Under the pieces are notes generated by a model. That model was given only the letters and a program-made list of their open reading frames with translations, had not been told where the DNA came from and ran no database searches. Of a DNA stretch of 64,000 nucleotides, positions 22,101 through 34,300 are shown in pieces (within the stretch, counting starts at the first letter, position 1; every line of letters starts with the position of its first letter). Source of the DNA: Argopecten irradians (lineage: Eukaryota; Mollusca; Bivalvia; Pectinida; Pectinidae); NCBI RefSeq assembly GCF_041381155.1, contig NC_091135.1, forward strand, positions 50,294,086-50,358,085. The letters are read 5' to 3'. Position numbers and translations under genes: made by a program.

Positions 22101-24340
22101 CTGGACAAAATAGAAGCTTTATTTATCCTATATTCACCAGAACAAATGTATATTATAGATATGAGATCCCAACATTTATTTTAATTGATTGGATGTTTTG
22201 TTGTTGGAAGATTTGTTTTAATTATTATTATTAAAAGACATTGTATGCATGCACACAGCCGGAAATTTAAAGGAACTGTACAATTTGCGTTCTAGAATAG
22301 TTAAATTATAACTCTCTTCAAGCGAAATGTCATAATATATATTTTTAAGTGGTAAACGCGTGCACAAAAAATATTCTTTTTTATACCACTGATATTCAAT
22401 ACTCATGTCATCAGTTTTTCAATTAGAAATATCCCAGCACTCTTTTTTGATATTCAACGAAAATTTGAATATCTCTGTTAAAAACCTCTAGTTCGGTCTC
22501 AATATTACTTTTAATGAATAGTCTTATTCTGTTTAATGATTTTATCAACTCTATGTATGGCCCTCGGAAACTGATAATCTCAAAAAAGCAAGTTCACTAA
22601 ACTAATTAAAAATATAATTGTCATCATTTATATCAAATTATTTATTTTTTATTAGTATATAGAGATGTATTATTAATAAATGCCAAACATTAGTTGGAAA
22701 ACGTTGCTCACTAATCCTTTGTCGTGTTATTCCAATTAAATAGATTTAAACTAAACTTAATTGATACTATCAAGATCATGTTTTGAACGAAATATCAACT
22801 AATTATCTTTTTATGTTTCATATATGTAACATTAGTTGTTTAAACCCCTAGTCTCTCAAAACACGCTTAGAATCAATCCATAATCTATATATAAAATATA
22901 TAGCACGCCCTATTTTATGAAATGCAGTATTAAATTGTCCTATGTTTCAAGTTTATAATAGATACGCAAACCAAACTAGGAATAACACGATAGTCTGATA
23001 AATATAGTAAATACACAAATCACTACACCTTTCTTAGCTGTATCCGACAAAATCATTTTTGAGCATACCTGTTACAAATCATTTGCATGCTAATCTAACA
23101 CAGTGTTAAAATAGGTACACTAATATATTTCAAGTCGATTCTTTTATACACATTAAAAAGACATAGTCGATATTACATTTTCGCTATTCATAGCTTAGTT
23201 AGATGACATAAGCTTTATTGCATTGTAACAAGCAGGTTTATACAAGAATCAAAATAGAAATGAGGATTAAGTATATTTCATACATACTTGTATAATGAAA
23301 CTTCGATTATTGTGTAATTAAAAAGCAGTATACATAAATATACATTAATGTACTTACATACATGTTTATTCCTCTTCTAGTAGAGTTTAGGCAAATAACA
23401 CCATTTAAAATAGTTTAAATCTTGTAGCATTTTTGTTGCGTATACATGCCCATGAGCACTATTTGACTTTTACAAATATTTCGTTCTGTGTTAAAATAGT
23501 ATCCATTTTAGCACGGACTTGAACTTATGGTTTGCCGTAATATAAAGTTTGAGGTCGAAAACATAGGGACATGTGAATCACACAAAGTATACATGTTTGT
23601 AGTAGGTAACTGTACCTATAATAAGCATACGGTATATATTTCAGTTGCTCAAAGAAACAAAATAAATGTTGTCTAATTAGAGATGAAACAATTATGTATT
23701 TTGTTATCGTTTAAGTTGATAATATCATATAACCGAGTGATTTAACTTCATGTCATTAAACTGCAATCTCGTGTTCCTGTGTTTACTCATTAAAACAATA
23801 TACCGATATGAAGGCGCACATGTGTATTGTTGTATGTAGGTTAATACAGTTAGGTCTGAGGTCGCCACGCTATGTACATATACTTTGAAGGGTATATATA
23901 TATTTGTGGATATATATTAGTGTCTATTGTGTCATTATTGATACACATTATTTACATGTAGAACAGGTATTGAAATCTCATCGCTATTAGATCGATACGC
24001 AAGGCCAAATTGAGTACAGAATTTATAATATATATACATACATGTATATATTGTGTTCAAGTTGCCACATCATCGAACAGAGAATGACGCGAAAACCCGA
24101 CTTTATTTTGACGTCACAATAGAGACGTCGACGTTGCAAAGTGATTTAGAAAAAAAATCCTTTAGAAAATCGTTGGAATCGTATATTTAAATGTATTTTG
24201 TATTATAAAGAGTCTGAAAAATTAATTATAAGCATTAATGTAACTATTTTTTAACATCATCGGAGTATGAAATAAATTTAGGTCCTTTATGTCTATATAT
24301 CCTCTATGTGTAGAATTTATTTTTGGCATATAATTAAGGA
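22101..24340. other. divergent intergenic region, part
   Basis: Between the 5' ends of the transglutaminase (minus) and GCSH (plus). Very AT-rich. The missing first transglutaminase exon and promoter should lie here, with the donor-like GTAAGT near 23352-23357 (minus) as a candidate. Confidence 0.4.
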
Positions 24341-24960
24341 TTAACTTGAATAGATTTTTTTATGTTATGGAGACATAACATAATAAATCTATTCACATTA
24401 TCCTTATCATTCAATTTACTAAAGATAATCTCTTTAATACTCAAAATTCATTTTTGGACTCTTTTGTCTATGAAATCATTACGCCGTCATCTCAGCCAAT
24501 CAGAAGCAACGTCACAAACGACGAGGCCATTTTTTCCTTTATTGGCTGATAAAGTAATTTTTAAGCCAATGAAAGCGTTTACAATTAAACAAATATGTTT
24601 ATATATTGATAATTCAATTTTGCTTGAAAGCAGCGTTTTCAATGGCTTAAAAATTACTTTATCAGCCCATAAAGGAAAAAATGGCGTCGCCGTTTGTAAC
24701 GTCGCTTCTGATTGGCTGAGATATGGGCGTAATGATTTCATAGAAAAGAGAGTTCCAAAATGAATTTCAAATTTTGAAGAGACACGTATGTTTAGTAAAT
24801 TGAATTTTAAAAAAGAATTAATTTGAATAGATATTTTATAATATGGAAATATAACACAAAAATCTTAGTGTACTCTAGATTTACAGTGAAAATAAACCGA
24901 GAAACAGCGAGGTTTTTGTGATATATCTCCATAACATAAAAAAAAAACTATTCAAGTTAA
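24341..24960. mobile_element. foldback element, 620 bp
   Basis: Ends TTAACTTGAATAG and TATGTTATGGAGA are inverted at 24341 and 24960. Two nearly perfect inner arms (about 24470-24583 and 24633-24745) surround a loop of about 50 bp. Each arm carries CAGCCAATCAGAA or its complement and AAAATGGC-like sequence. A third terminal-like motif (TTTGAATAGATATTTTATAA) sits near 24828. It has no coding capacity: frames on the two strands mirror each other. Confidence 0.88.
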
Positions 24961-25193
24961 ACTACATATGTAGTCCTAGCCCATTTCGGTCGGACTCAAA
25001 AAGGTGGTCTTAATACACAGGTAGATGACCACAAAGGTACATACACGTGAACAGTGTACATATAAATGTAAGGTTTTATTGTGTTGATTTAGAATTCTGC
25101 GATTGATTTAAAATGTACAACTTCTTGTGAAATTGAACACTCGTCGATCGCTGGATACGAAAATAATGCGGACTCCGAAAATAAATCGTTCGA

Positions 25194-25229
25194 GCATGCG
25201 CCAACCGCGAATTTAGTAAAGATGGCGGC
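25194..25229 (+). promoter_or_regulatory. GCSH start region: NRF-1-like and TISU-like motifs
   Basis: GCATGCGCC at 25194-25202 resembles half of an NRF-1 site. AAAGATGGCGGC at 25218-25229 spans the start codon and matches the TISU/YY1 pattern SAASATGGCGGC except at the first base. In vertebrates such elements mark housekeeping and mitochondrial genes with very short 5' UTRs. Confidence 0.5.
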
Positions 25230-25348
25230 TCGGGTGTTGAGACATGCGATTCAGCAGCAAGTTTGCCTGCAAAAAATGATATCTAGCAATATAGGCGGGT
25301 GTCGTGTGAATGTGAGATTGATTAGCACAGCTAACAGACTTTTATCAA
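25222..25348 (+). CDS. GCSH: GCSH exon 1
   Basis: Mitochondrial presequence, residues 1-42, positively charged with no acidic residue. Donor GTAAGT. Confidence 0.93.
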
Positions 25349-28300
25349 GTAAGTATATAGCTAAGATCTCGTTTAATGAGTGCTTCCCGCAATCCGAATC
25401 CATGTGATGCCGATTGGTAACCTTGTCACTTGCACCTAAGTCAGTAGCGGACGTTACGTACTGGGTCGAACAGTCAAGGGTTCGTTAAAAGGGCACTTAC
25501 CGATGGTATTGTTTACATGTGACATGTGGCGACAGTGCGATTGCATGTGCATGTAAGTACATTGAGGTATACTGATTCACTTACATGTACATGTAAGTAC
25601 ACTGAGGTATACTGGTTCACAAAGATGTGACAATACTAAATAATATTGTTTCGGTTGTGATCTGTTTGTCTGTGTCTATCAGAACAGAAGAATCGTCTGT
25701 TTTCGCTTTTAAATGTCATACACCTTATTCCAGGTTATTGCAAGGGTTATGTCACTAAATAATTTGAATAGATAGTACAATGTTCATAGAATCAGAAACA
25801 TTATTACTGTAATATAATAATGGAAAAGTTAAATTTAAATATATTAGTTGTACCATTGAAATACAAATATGTTTTAACAGTACATGTATGTATTCGCAGT
25901 CCATGTCTGTACATGTGGCCTAGCTAGCCTTAGGGACCTGTCGTCGTGTCGCGTAACATGTTGTCGAGACATTGATGAAAGCTATTTAACCAAACAGTTA
26001 TACATGACTATGATTTATCATGTCTGCTAATGGTCAGCATTTCGATGTAACTCAGAATGACTCTGTGCTTAACATTGATTTATAGATATTACTCAACACA
26101 AACATGTAGGGCTATTTAAGGCCACCAACCCATGCATAGATTGTCAACTTTCCCCAGCATTCGACCATGGGTGCTGGGCCATACTTTGCCATGCGGAATA
26201 AAGTACTGAAACTACATTGCTGCGTTTGACTCAACTTTACTCTACACCAACAATACACCTCATCGTAGATAAAGAGACACAAAGAAAAGAATACTTCATT
26301 TGGCGCTGTGCAGAGAAAAACAACCTGGGTTTGGACACTTCACGAAACTACTGCCACTAACGATCATTGGTTCACAGGTACGTGGATTTGTCTAAACTCT
26401 TTTAAAAAGCAATTATTTGTACCACAAATTTTTCCTTGCACAAAATCATATTACCGTTTTACCATGGCTATTTCACCACTGAGAACCATACTTATTCTTA
26501 GTGTGAATTATTTTTAACATTATATACAATGTACATCTTATGAACTAAAACCAGTATGTAGTTTTACTTTGAAGTACACACATAAAACGTACACAAAAAC
26601 ACAGACATGCACCACAGGGAGTTGACCACATAAATACATCTATCGCACACATTTACACCAAAATAAACAACTCATCATTTTGTTATGGAAATGTTTGATT
26701 CTATAAATTTATTAATAACCTTGCTAGATATTTTGTTTTACTATGATAAGTTGCCACATTTAACATATCCACTGTTTTATCAATTTTTATCACTGATACT
26801 ACTTTTTCTCTCCCGTGACATGTTCATGAATTAGGTCGATTGTTTTCATCACGAATTTAAGAGGTTCCTTAATGTTTATATACATATACTATTTTTCTAT
26901 TACACAAATACACATTTTACATATTTTTACCTAATGGGAAGTTTTATCTCACGTGATTACTCACGGAGAAATATATGTCTTAGTAACTTTCCATTTATTA
27001 TGTTAGGGGCAGAGTAGTGATGTGATTAAACACACACGTTAATTTGTAGTTGCTCTGATATCCTCATATAACGTAATACGTACATTATACTTTTTATATA
27101 CATAACAATTTTTCATACAACATAATACACATGATGATTATATTATTTATTGCATTATTGGAGGAAAGTATTACCTGATGCAATTGAATGCAAGGTTTTA
27201 TTTTTAATAGTTTTCTCCTACATTATTCATTTTACATATACACTTATTAGACTTATGGAACTTTCTTTGATGAGTGGTCATCTAGATTGCATCATGTCTG
27301 AGTTAAGCCGCAAGTACGTACGTCGGCCAGACGCTTTACTAATTACTTGTCATTTACCCTATGGCAATAACATCGTGAACATGTCCTCGAGGTCGTAATT
27401 AGTACATATTAGCTGATACATAAGTATATAGGTTTTTTCCCTCAAGCATTCCAATCCAATCATATGCAAGGTTAAGCTAATCGAATCAATAAAGTAACAT
27501 TGATTATATATATTTACTTACACATTTTTATGAAATTTTGCAGGTATAGGTATATTTTTCTCATACACAACAAAACATTTTACATTTTATCTAATACAAT
27601 TCACAAAGTTACTTACTCAAAAAAAAAAAGAAAAAAAAAGAAGAAAAAAACACAGAGTTAAAAAAAATGTAAGGAAAGTAACTCATAAACTATACATGTA
27701 TGCTATACTTTTGTTATGTTATCATATAGTTTGCACATATTCAATATCTGTGCTTTTGCAACATAAAGAAATAAATATTGATTAATAAGTAATAATTATC
27801 CAATAAGTGTTGCATATATGAAATTGTTATAAGTATCAAAATGTTTTACCCGTAGATAATACCCGTAGATAAAGAGACAACTATATTGTTACATTTTACA
27901 TACGGTTATGTTAGTTTTAACGCTTGAAAGCGCAGTTTACATGTTTATTTTTATACTATTTACAACAGCAGTTAATATAGGCCAATAGAACACTACAAGT
28001 TCAAGATCGTTTGTTTTGAATTAATTGGCTTTTTAACACATTATAATATATATTCCTCTGGATATTTTTTTTCTACCAGTTAAAATACAAACTAATTATT
28101 AGTTAAAATGTTACATGACAGGTCCCATTGTCTCTATGACAAATAAACAATCATAATACAACTATTTATTGATACGTATAAAGTTATTGAGTGATTAATT
28201 TATTATCTTTTATTCTTCAAAATAGTTTTTCTATATTTCTGGTGATGTCATGGTATTATTAGTAATATATTTGTGATTGGTACAATTATTTGCAAAGAAA

Positions 28301-31300
28301 AGAGTGAAAAGGTAAATCTATCAAAACTTGTCGCTCTTGATTCAAAAGAGAAAAATCTTCATCCAAGCCACAGAAAAATCATCTTTAGTACAGCCTCCAG
28401 TGATAGAAGAGGATATGCAGTAATCCAGTATACTTTGACTTTAAATTGTCTTCGTTGTGTATTGACTTGTTTGTGTATGCCGTATCATTTAGTCATCAGA
28501 GTTCCATTTCTACACATCTTCATCGAAGAAACTTTTACAACATTTTACTACATTTTCAACATTCATGGAAGAAACTTCTACATCAATACCAACACATCAA
28601 ACATATTTTACATCTTCTGGATAGTCCCCCTGATGTGATTCCTCACCAGGTTGTTATCGTAAATTAGGACTATGCCAGGCTATGTCAGAGTACAGAGACT
28701 GTGACGTGTTATTTCACGCACATTTTATATTATATATCTCTGTACTCGAAGACATGAGCATCAACATACCACATCAACACATCAACATTCATCACTTACA
28801 GACTCAACGGATTTGGAAATACCTGATGCAGTCTAATGCCAGGGGAAACGTGTTATATTTTCATCTCCGAAGAGGATCCACGATCAACACTCAACTTATA
28901 TTTAACATTTTTAAATGGAACTCTGACATTCATTATATATATATTTCTCAGCCTTGTTGTGCGAGATTTCATCGTTGATTTCAAGATGGTTGTACATCGT
29001 TTTCAACACTCATTAACTTTCATCACGTGACGGCATATTGATAAACATTTCTATATCTACGTTGGATAATTTTAAAGATGTTTTATATTTGAATGCTGTG
29101 TTTTCATATTCTATGTGGAAGTCTACGTTTTTAGATACTATAATTTTTTTTTTTTGTTGCTCATATGAATTTCCCTTCAACATTTTTATCAGTATCAATT
29201 ATTTCCATTTATGGATAAAATATGAAAAAGTTAAATTTTTAGAAATGTAACGATCTATTATATCAAATTATTGCTAATTTGATCTAATTTATAACAATAT
29301 GACGAATGTAATATAATAATGGAAAAGTTAAATTTAAATATATTAGTTGTACCATTGAAATACAAATATGTTTTAACAGTACATGTATGTATTCGCAGTC
29401 CATGTCTGTACATGTGGCCTAGCTAGCCTTAGGGACCTGTCGTCGTGTCGCGTAACATGTTGTCGAGACATTGATGAAAGCTATTAAACCAAACAGTTAT
29501 ACATGACTATGATTTATCATGTCTGCTAATGGTCAGCATTTCGATGTAACTCAGAATGACTCTGTGCTTAACATTGATTTATAGATATTACTCAACACAA
29601 ACATGTAGGGCTATTTAAGGCCACCAACCCATGCATAGATTGTCAACTTTCCCCAGCATTCGACCATGGGTGCTGGGCCATACTTTGCCATGCGGAATTT
29701 CATAATATATTATACCAATTTATAGCTAAATTGTTATAATTTATAACATGGAGACGAATGTGCCATTATATGGAAATGTTAAATATTTAGAAAATTAACT
29801 TTATGTATAATTCAATGAATACACTTAGTCTACTATAGGTACACATATAGCCTTAGACATCAGGTCGCAGTAACCAGACGGTTATAGACGGTTATATGTA
29901 TATGCCTTGTAGCTATCATGATCAAGTCAACAGATTCTGATACACTATTACTTAAATGCATATTCGTGACAAGAAGTGGTCAGATTACTTAAGAAGGATA
30001 TGTACTCTGACATTTATTATAAAACTGATTGATGTTGATTGTCCATGTATCTCTATATAAACTAAGATTTCACAAGGCAACGGAGTCGCTCTTAAGGACT
30101 CCACGAATAAACACCAGAAGCTACCAACACGTGTTTGAGTCCTACATATACACACCACTACAGAAAATACAACAAACTACAGAACTTCTACATTTCATTA
30201 CATAGATATATGTGTTTCTGATAGAATAATGACAAAAACAAATATATAGCTATTTGTAATTCCAGTTTTGTATGGTTCCTGGCTAACATTGAATTGGTAC
30301 AAAGAAATTTCACAGGGGTCAAACTGTATGAATTCCGGAAAGAGCGATCACTGAAGCCAGACATTTTGTTGAAGATATGCATGCAGTGACCCAGTTAATT
30401 GTTGATCATGTCATTGTGATAAAGAGGGTGTTTGTGGCATAAAATGATTAATGTGTAGAAGAACAGGGAAAACACACATATGATACCTGTTGAGTGTCTG
30501 ACCAGGAATTCGAAACGAACCTGGGTCTCTGTTGCGAAAAAACTATGGCTCTACCGACTGAGCCAAAGAAGCATGCTCCATCAGCTGAGAGACAGAAACT
30601 GTATCTATCTACAATAACCACACCAACCCACTCTTTTTACACAGCTCCCCTGTTTTTCTTGAGATTTCCTTAATCTCAACCTGAGATTCACTATATAACC
30701 ACCTTAAGCTTCCATGGGTTATTTAGTTCGATGCCAATGTAGAAGAACTGGAAAAGAATTACATATTCCTATCTAGTGCCCTGTTCAGGAATCAAACCTG
30801 GGTCGGGGCGTGTAAATCACAGCTCTACCAACTGAGCCAAAGATGCATGCTAGCCTCCGTCAGCTGAGTGTCAGATATCGTATTTTTTACTATGTACAAA
30901 CCACACTGACTCGCTCCTTATACAAATGCATCCTAAGACCAACCTTTGATAAAAACTGGAAAATTCCAGTAACAACTTTAATTAGCACTTAGTCATCATG
31001 CCTCGAGTTTGGTTATCCCTCTATTTTTATTTACAACCATTGACTTTAATGATTCAAAGAAAATGTAATTACAATGAATGCATTTATTATAAGTGTTAGG
31101 TCAAGTAAAAAAATATTCTTGTTTCCGATAACACCCTTTAAGAATGAAGGGTTAGGTTAGTAGGTAGGGATTTTTGTTTTTGGGTGTTTTTTTAAAATAT
31201 TTTTTCTCATCATCCCAGTTTCCTGCAGTGAAAAACTGAAATAAACTTTATTGAACCTTGTATAAACCATGGGTTTGATTACCAGGTTATCATTGGTGTC

Positions 31301-34300
31301 TTAAATGTCCAGAATTTGTACAGTACCCATATTCCTGATTTTGTGCAAAACCAAAAAAAACAAAACAAGGTCGTTATTTGTTTGCTGGAGGGCAAAACTG
31401 ATAAAAAAGGTTTTGAGTAGACAATGATTTTATAAGGTTGGTTGGGTTACCGGAAACACAAATATTTTTTTGTATGGCCTTATTTATGATTAGGTCAACC
31501 CTTATTTAAATAGCACCCATGCTACTTTATGGTTAATTGATATAGCAAAGCAAATTCACTATATGTTGATAGCAATTTCAGCAACAAACCATACAGTAGC
31601 CAGCTGCCATTGAAACTATGGGATATACACAATCCATCCAGGCACTATAACTTCATACCAATTATCCTTGATTGCCCTTTGATATGTTCATTTTTTATTA
31701 GCAGTCTCATTTCATAACTCATCAGATTTATTATTACTAATTCATATTTATATAATATATGCAGAAATGCAGTAAACTCGAATGAAAGTGTTGGTGATTT
31801 GTCGCAGATTATGTTACATGTATGCGAGTTTAAGAACACAAATACATGATACCTGAATATTGTATCATAATTGTTGCAAATAAATGCAGGACTTTTTTAG
31901 GTAAATTTGGAAAAAGCCTCCAAGTGAATTTCGGAAAAATCATAGACATATCGACAAAAGGTTCTTTTGATATGACCAAATATGCATATTATTAATTCTT
32001 TTAACTTTATCTTCATTGACAGATACCTAGATTTATCTAGGTGCTTCCATGCCACTGAAAATAGGATTAAATATTTTCAGTCCTGATTAGTCCCGTAAAT
32101 GACTGAGCATTGTATTTTTAGGATGACCTATTGTCATCGTGTTTTGTCCGTCATCGTGCGCCGTCCGCCGTGCGTCGTGCATAAGACTATTTATACAAAA
32201 TCCTACTCCTCCTTCATCCTTAGATGGATTACATCCATGTTTAGTGTGAAACATCATTGGGAAAGGACAATCATATTTTATATAAATGAGTCTGGTCCGA
32301 CCCCGGGGCTGAGGGGTGGGGCCCCAAAAGGCAAATTTTCTTAATTTTAGCTTTAAAATCATACTCCTCCTTCATCCTTAAATGGATTTCATCCATATTT
32401 GGTGTGAAACATCATTGGGGAAGTACAATCTTATTTTATATAAATGAGCCTGGTCCGACCCCTAGGGGCTGAGGGGTGGGGCCCCAAAAGGCAAATTTTC
32501 TTAATTTTAGCTTTAAAATCCTACTCCTCCTTCATCCTTGAATGGATTTCATCCATATTTGGTGTGAAACATCATTGGGGATGGACAATCATATTTTATA
32601 TAAATGAGCCTGGTCCGACCCCTAGGGGCTGAGGGGTGGGGCCCCAAAAGGGCAAATTTTCTTAATTTAAGATTTTAAATCCTCTACTCCTCCTTCATCC
32701 TTAGATGGATTACATCCATGTTTAGTGTGAAACATCATTGGGGAAGGACAATCATATTTTATATCAATGAGATAGGTCTGACCCCTAAAGGCAGAGGGGC
32801 GGGGCCCCAAAAGGGGAAATTTTCTTAATTTAAGCTTTAAAATCCTACTCTTCCTTCTTCCTTGGATGAATTTCATCCATATATATTTACACTTGCCAGG
32901 CTTGGTCACTATACGCTAATACTAGCCGATTTTGTTTACCATAACTGCATGGTAACATTGAACTTTGAACTTGCGTAAGGAAATGTTGTGTGCAACGTAA
33001 AAGGACTACTTTTTTTAAAAAGAAACACATGGCTTTGTTTACATTTTGACGCAATATTACGTGTATATTGTTGTTTTTCATAGAATTTTGGGAAAATGTA
33101 AACAATATATACATGTTTTATATTTATAAATGATTCAAACAATTTTTAAATCAACAATTGTATAAAGAAACGGAAAATTATCCCGACCGGGCGACGTGCT
33201 TTCATTTTTGTTAAAAATGATGGGTGTCAAATGTAAACATTACCTCTGTGCCTATGTTCGTCCTACGATCGAGCCTTTGGGGTGGACGGGTGTGAGACCC
33301 TCTGATAGAAGTCAGTTATAAACATATCCTCTTGTCTTTGTTCTTTGAGTATTTAATCATGTGTATTATAAAACATGCACTGCTAATAATCCATGTGTTG
33401 ACAGTTCCGCATCACCACAAATACATTGTATCCATCGAACACAAGTGAATTTGTTTCATCTATCGATGGCGATATGGATCTAAGCGTAGATTATATAATC
33501 ACATGGCTCCCAAGGATGTAATATCGTCAAGTCAGACGACATCTAAAACACATTACATTGAGCTACTTGAAAATCGGTGTTTTGACAACTTCGGCAAACT
33601 AAAGTGTGTAAGCGTACGTCAGCTTCGCCTCGCTACACAATAATGGTCACCGAGTTCACACATGTAGCCGTGTACAAATTCTTTATGTTATTACGCTATA
33701 TATTAACTTTTAGCAAAATTGAATAAATAAAATTATCTCTGAAATTTACTTTGTTTGTTATGTTTATTTTACACTAAAATATTGAACTTTTTTGTCGTCG
33801 CGGATGAATAATTCTACCTTACGTAAAGCGTCATCATTCGCTGTTCAATTGAGTAAGCTCCTCCCACTTTTGACCGACTTTTATTGAATAATTACGTCAC
33901 TTTCAAATGACGATTTTATTGCATGAAATATAAATAAAAAGTCGTGTGAGTGTAAATATAGGGATTGGATTTCGTTTTTATGTTAACCATGCTTGTATGG
34001 AGCAATTCCTCTAAGAATATATTCAATATATTCTTAGAGGAATTGCTCCATATATATATTCTTAGAGGAATTGCTCCATACAAGCATGGTTAACATAAAA
34101 ACGAAATCCAATCCCTATTTGGTGTGAAACATTATTGGGGAAGGACAATCATATTTTATATAAATGAGTCTGGTCCGACCCCTAGTGGCTGAGGGGTGGA
34201 GCCCCAAAAGGGCAAATTTTCTTAATTTTAGCTGGCCCACTTCCTGTTTTCAGGTTTCGGTCTCTGTTCTCAATGAAAATTAGTCTATAGGGGTTTAAAT

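Larger units (their letters stand above)
25808..29698 (+). mobile_element. LTR-type element, non-coding interior (old or non-autonomous)
   Basis: Two direct repeats of about 391 bp (25808-26198 and 29307-29697), both starting TGTAATATAATAATGG, are almost identical, which suggests a recent origin. The left copy continues through an AATAAA and about 95 bp more to a TGGCGCTGTG primer-site-like sequence near 26300. The right copy stops at the AATAAA. The interior of about 3 kb shows no recognisable gag or pol, so it is a fossil or a TRIM/LARD-like unit. Family not assignable. No clear target duplication is visible. Confidence 0.6.

Noticed and set aside
24362-24763. 133-residue plus and 84-residue minus frames
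   Set aside because: The two proteins mirror each other because they are read from the arms of the same inverted repeat.
27615-27650. A/G-rich tract as a regulatory element
   Set aside because: Simple-sequence poly-purine run inside a repeat-rich intron, with nothing further to support a function.
26200-29306. Coding interior for the LTR-like pair
   Set aside because: Only short unrelated frames. No protease, reverse transcriptase, integrase or gag signature was seen.
30453-30850. Functional tRNA genes
   Set aside because: Only A and B boxes are recognisable. No complete cloverleaf, and the element continues beyond the tRNA part.
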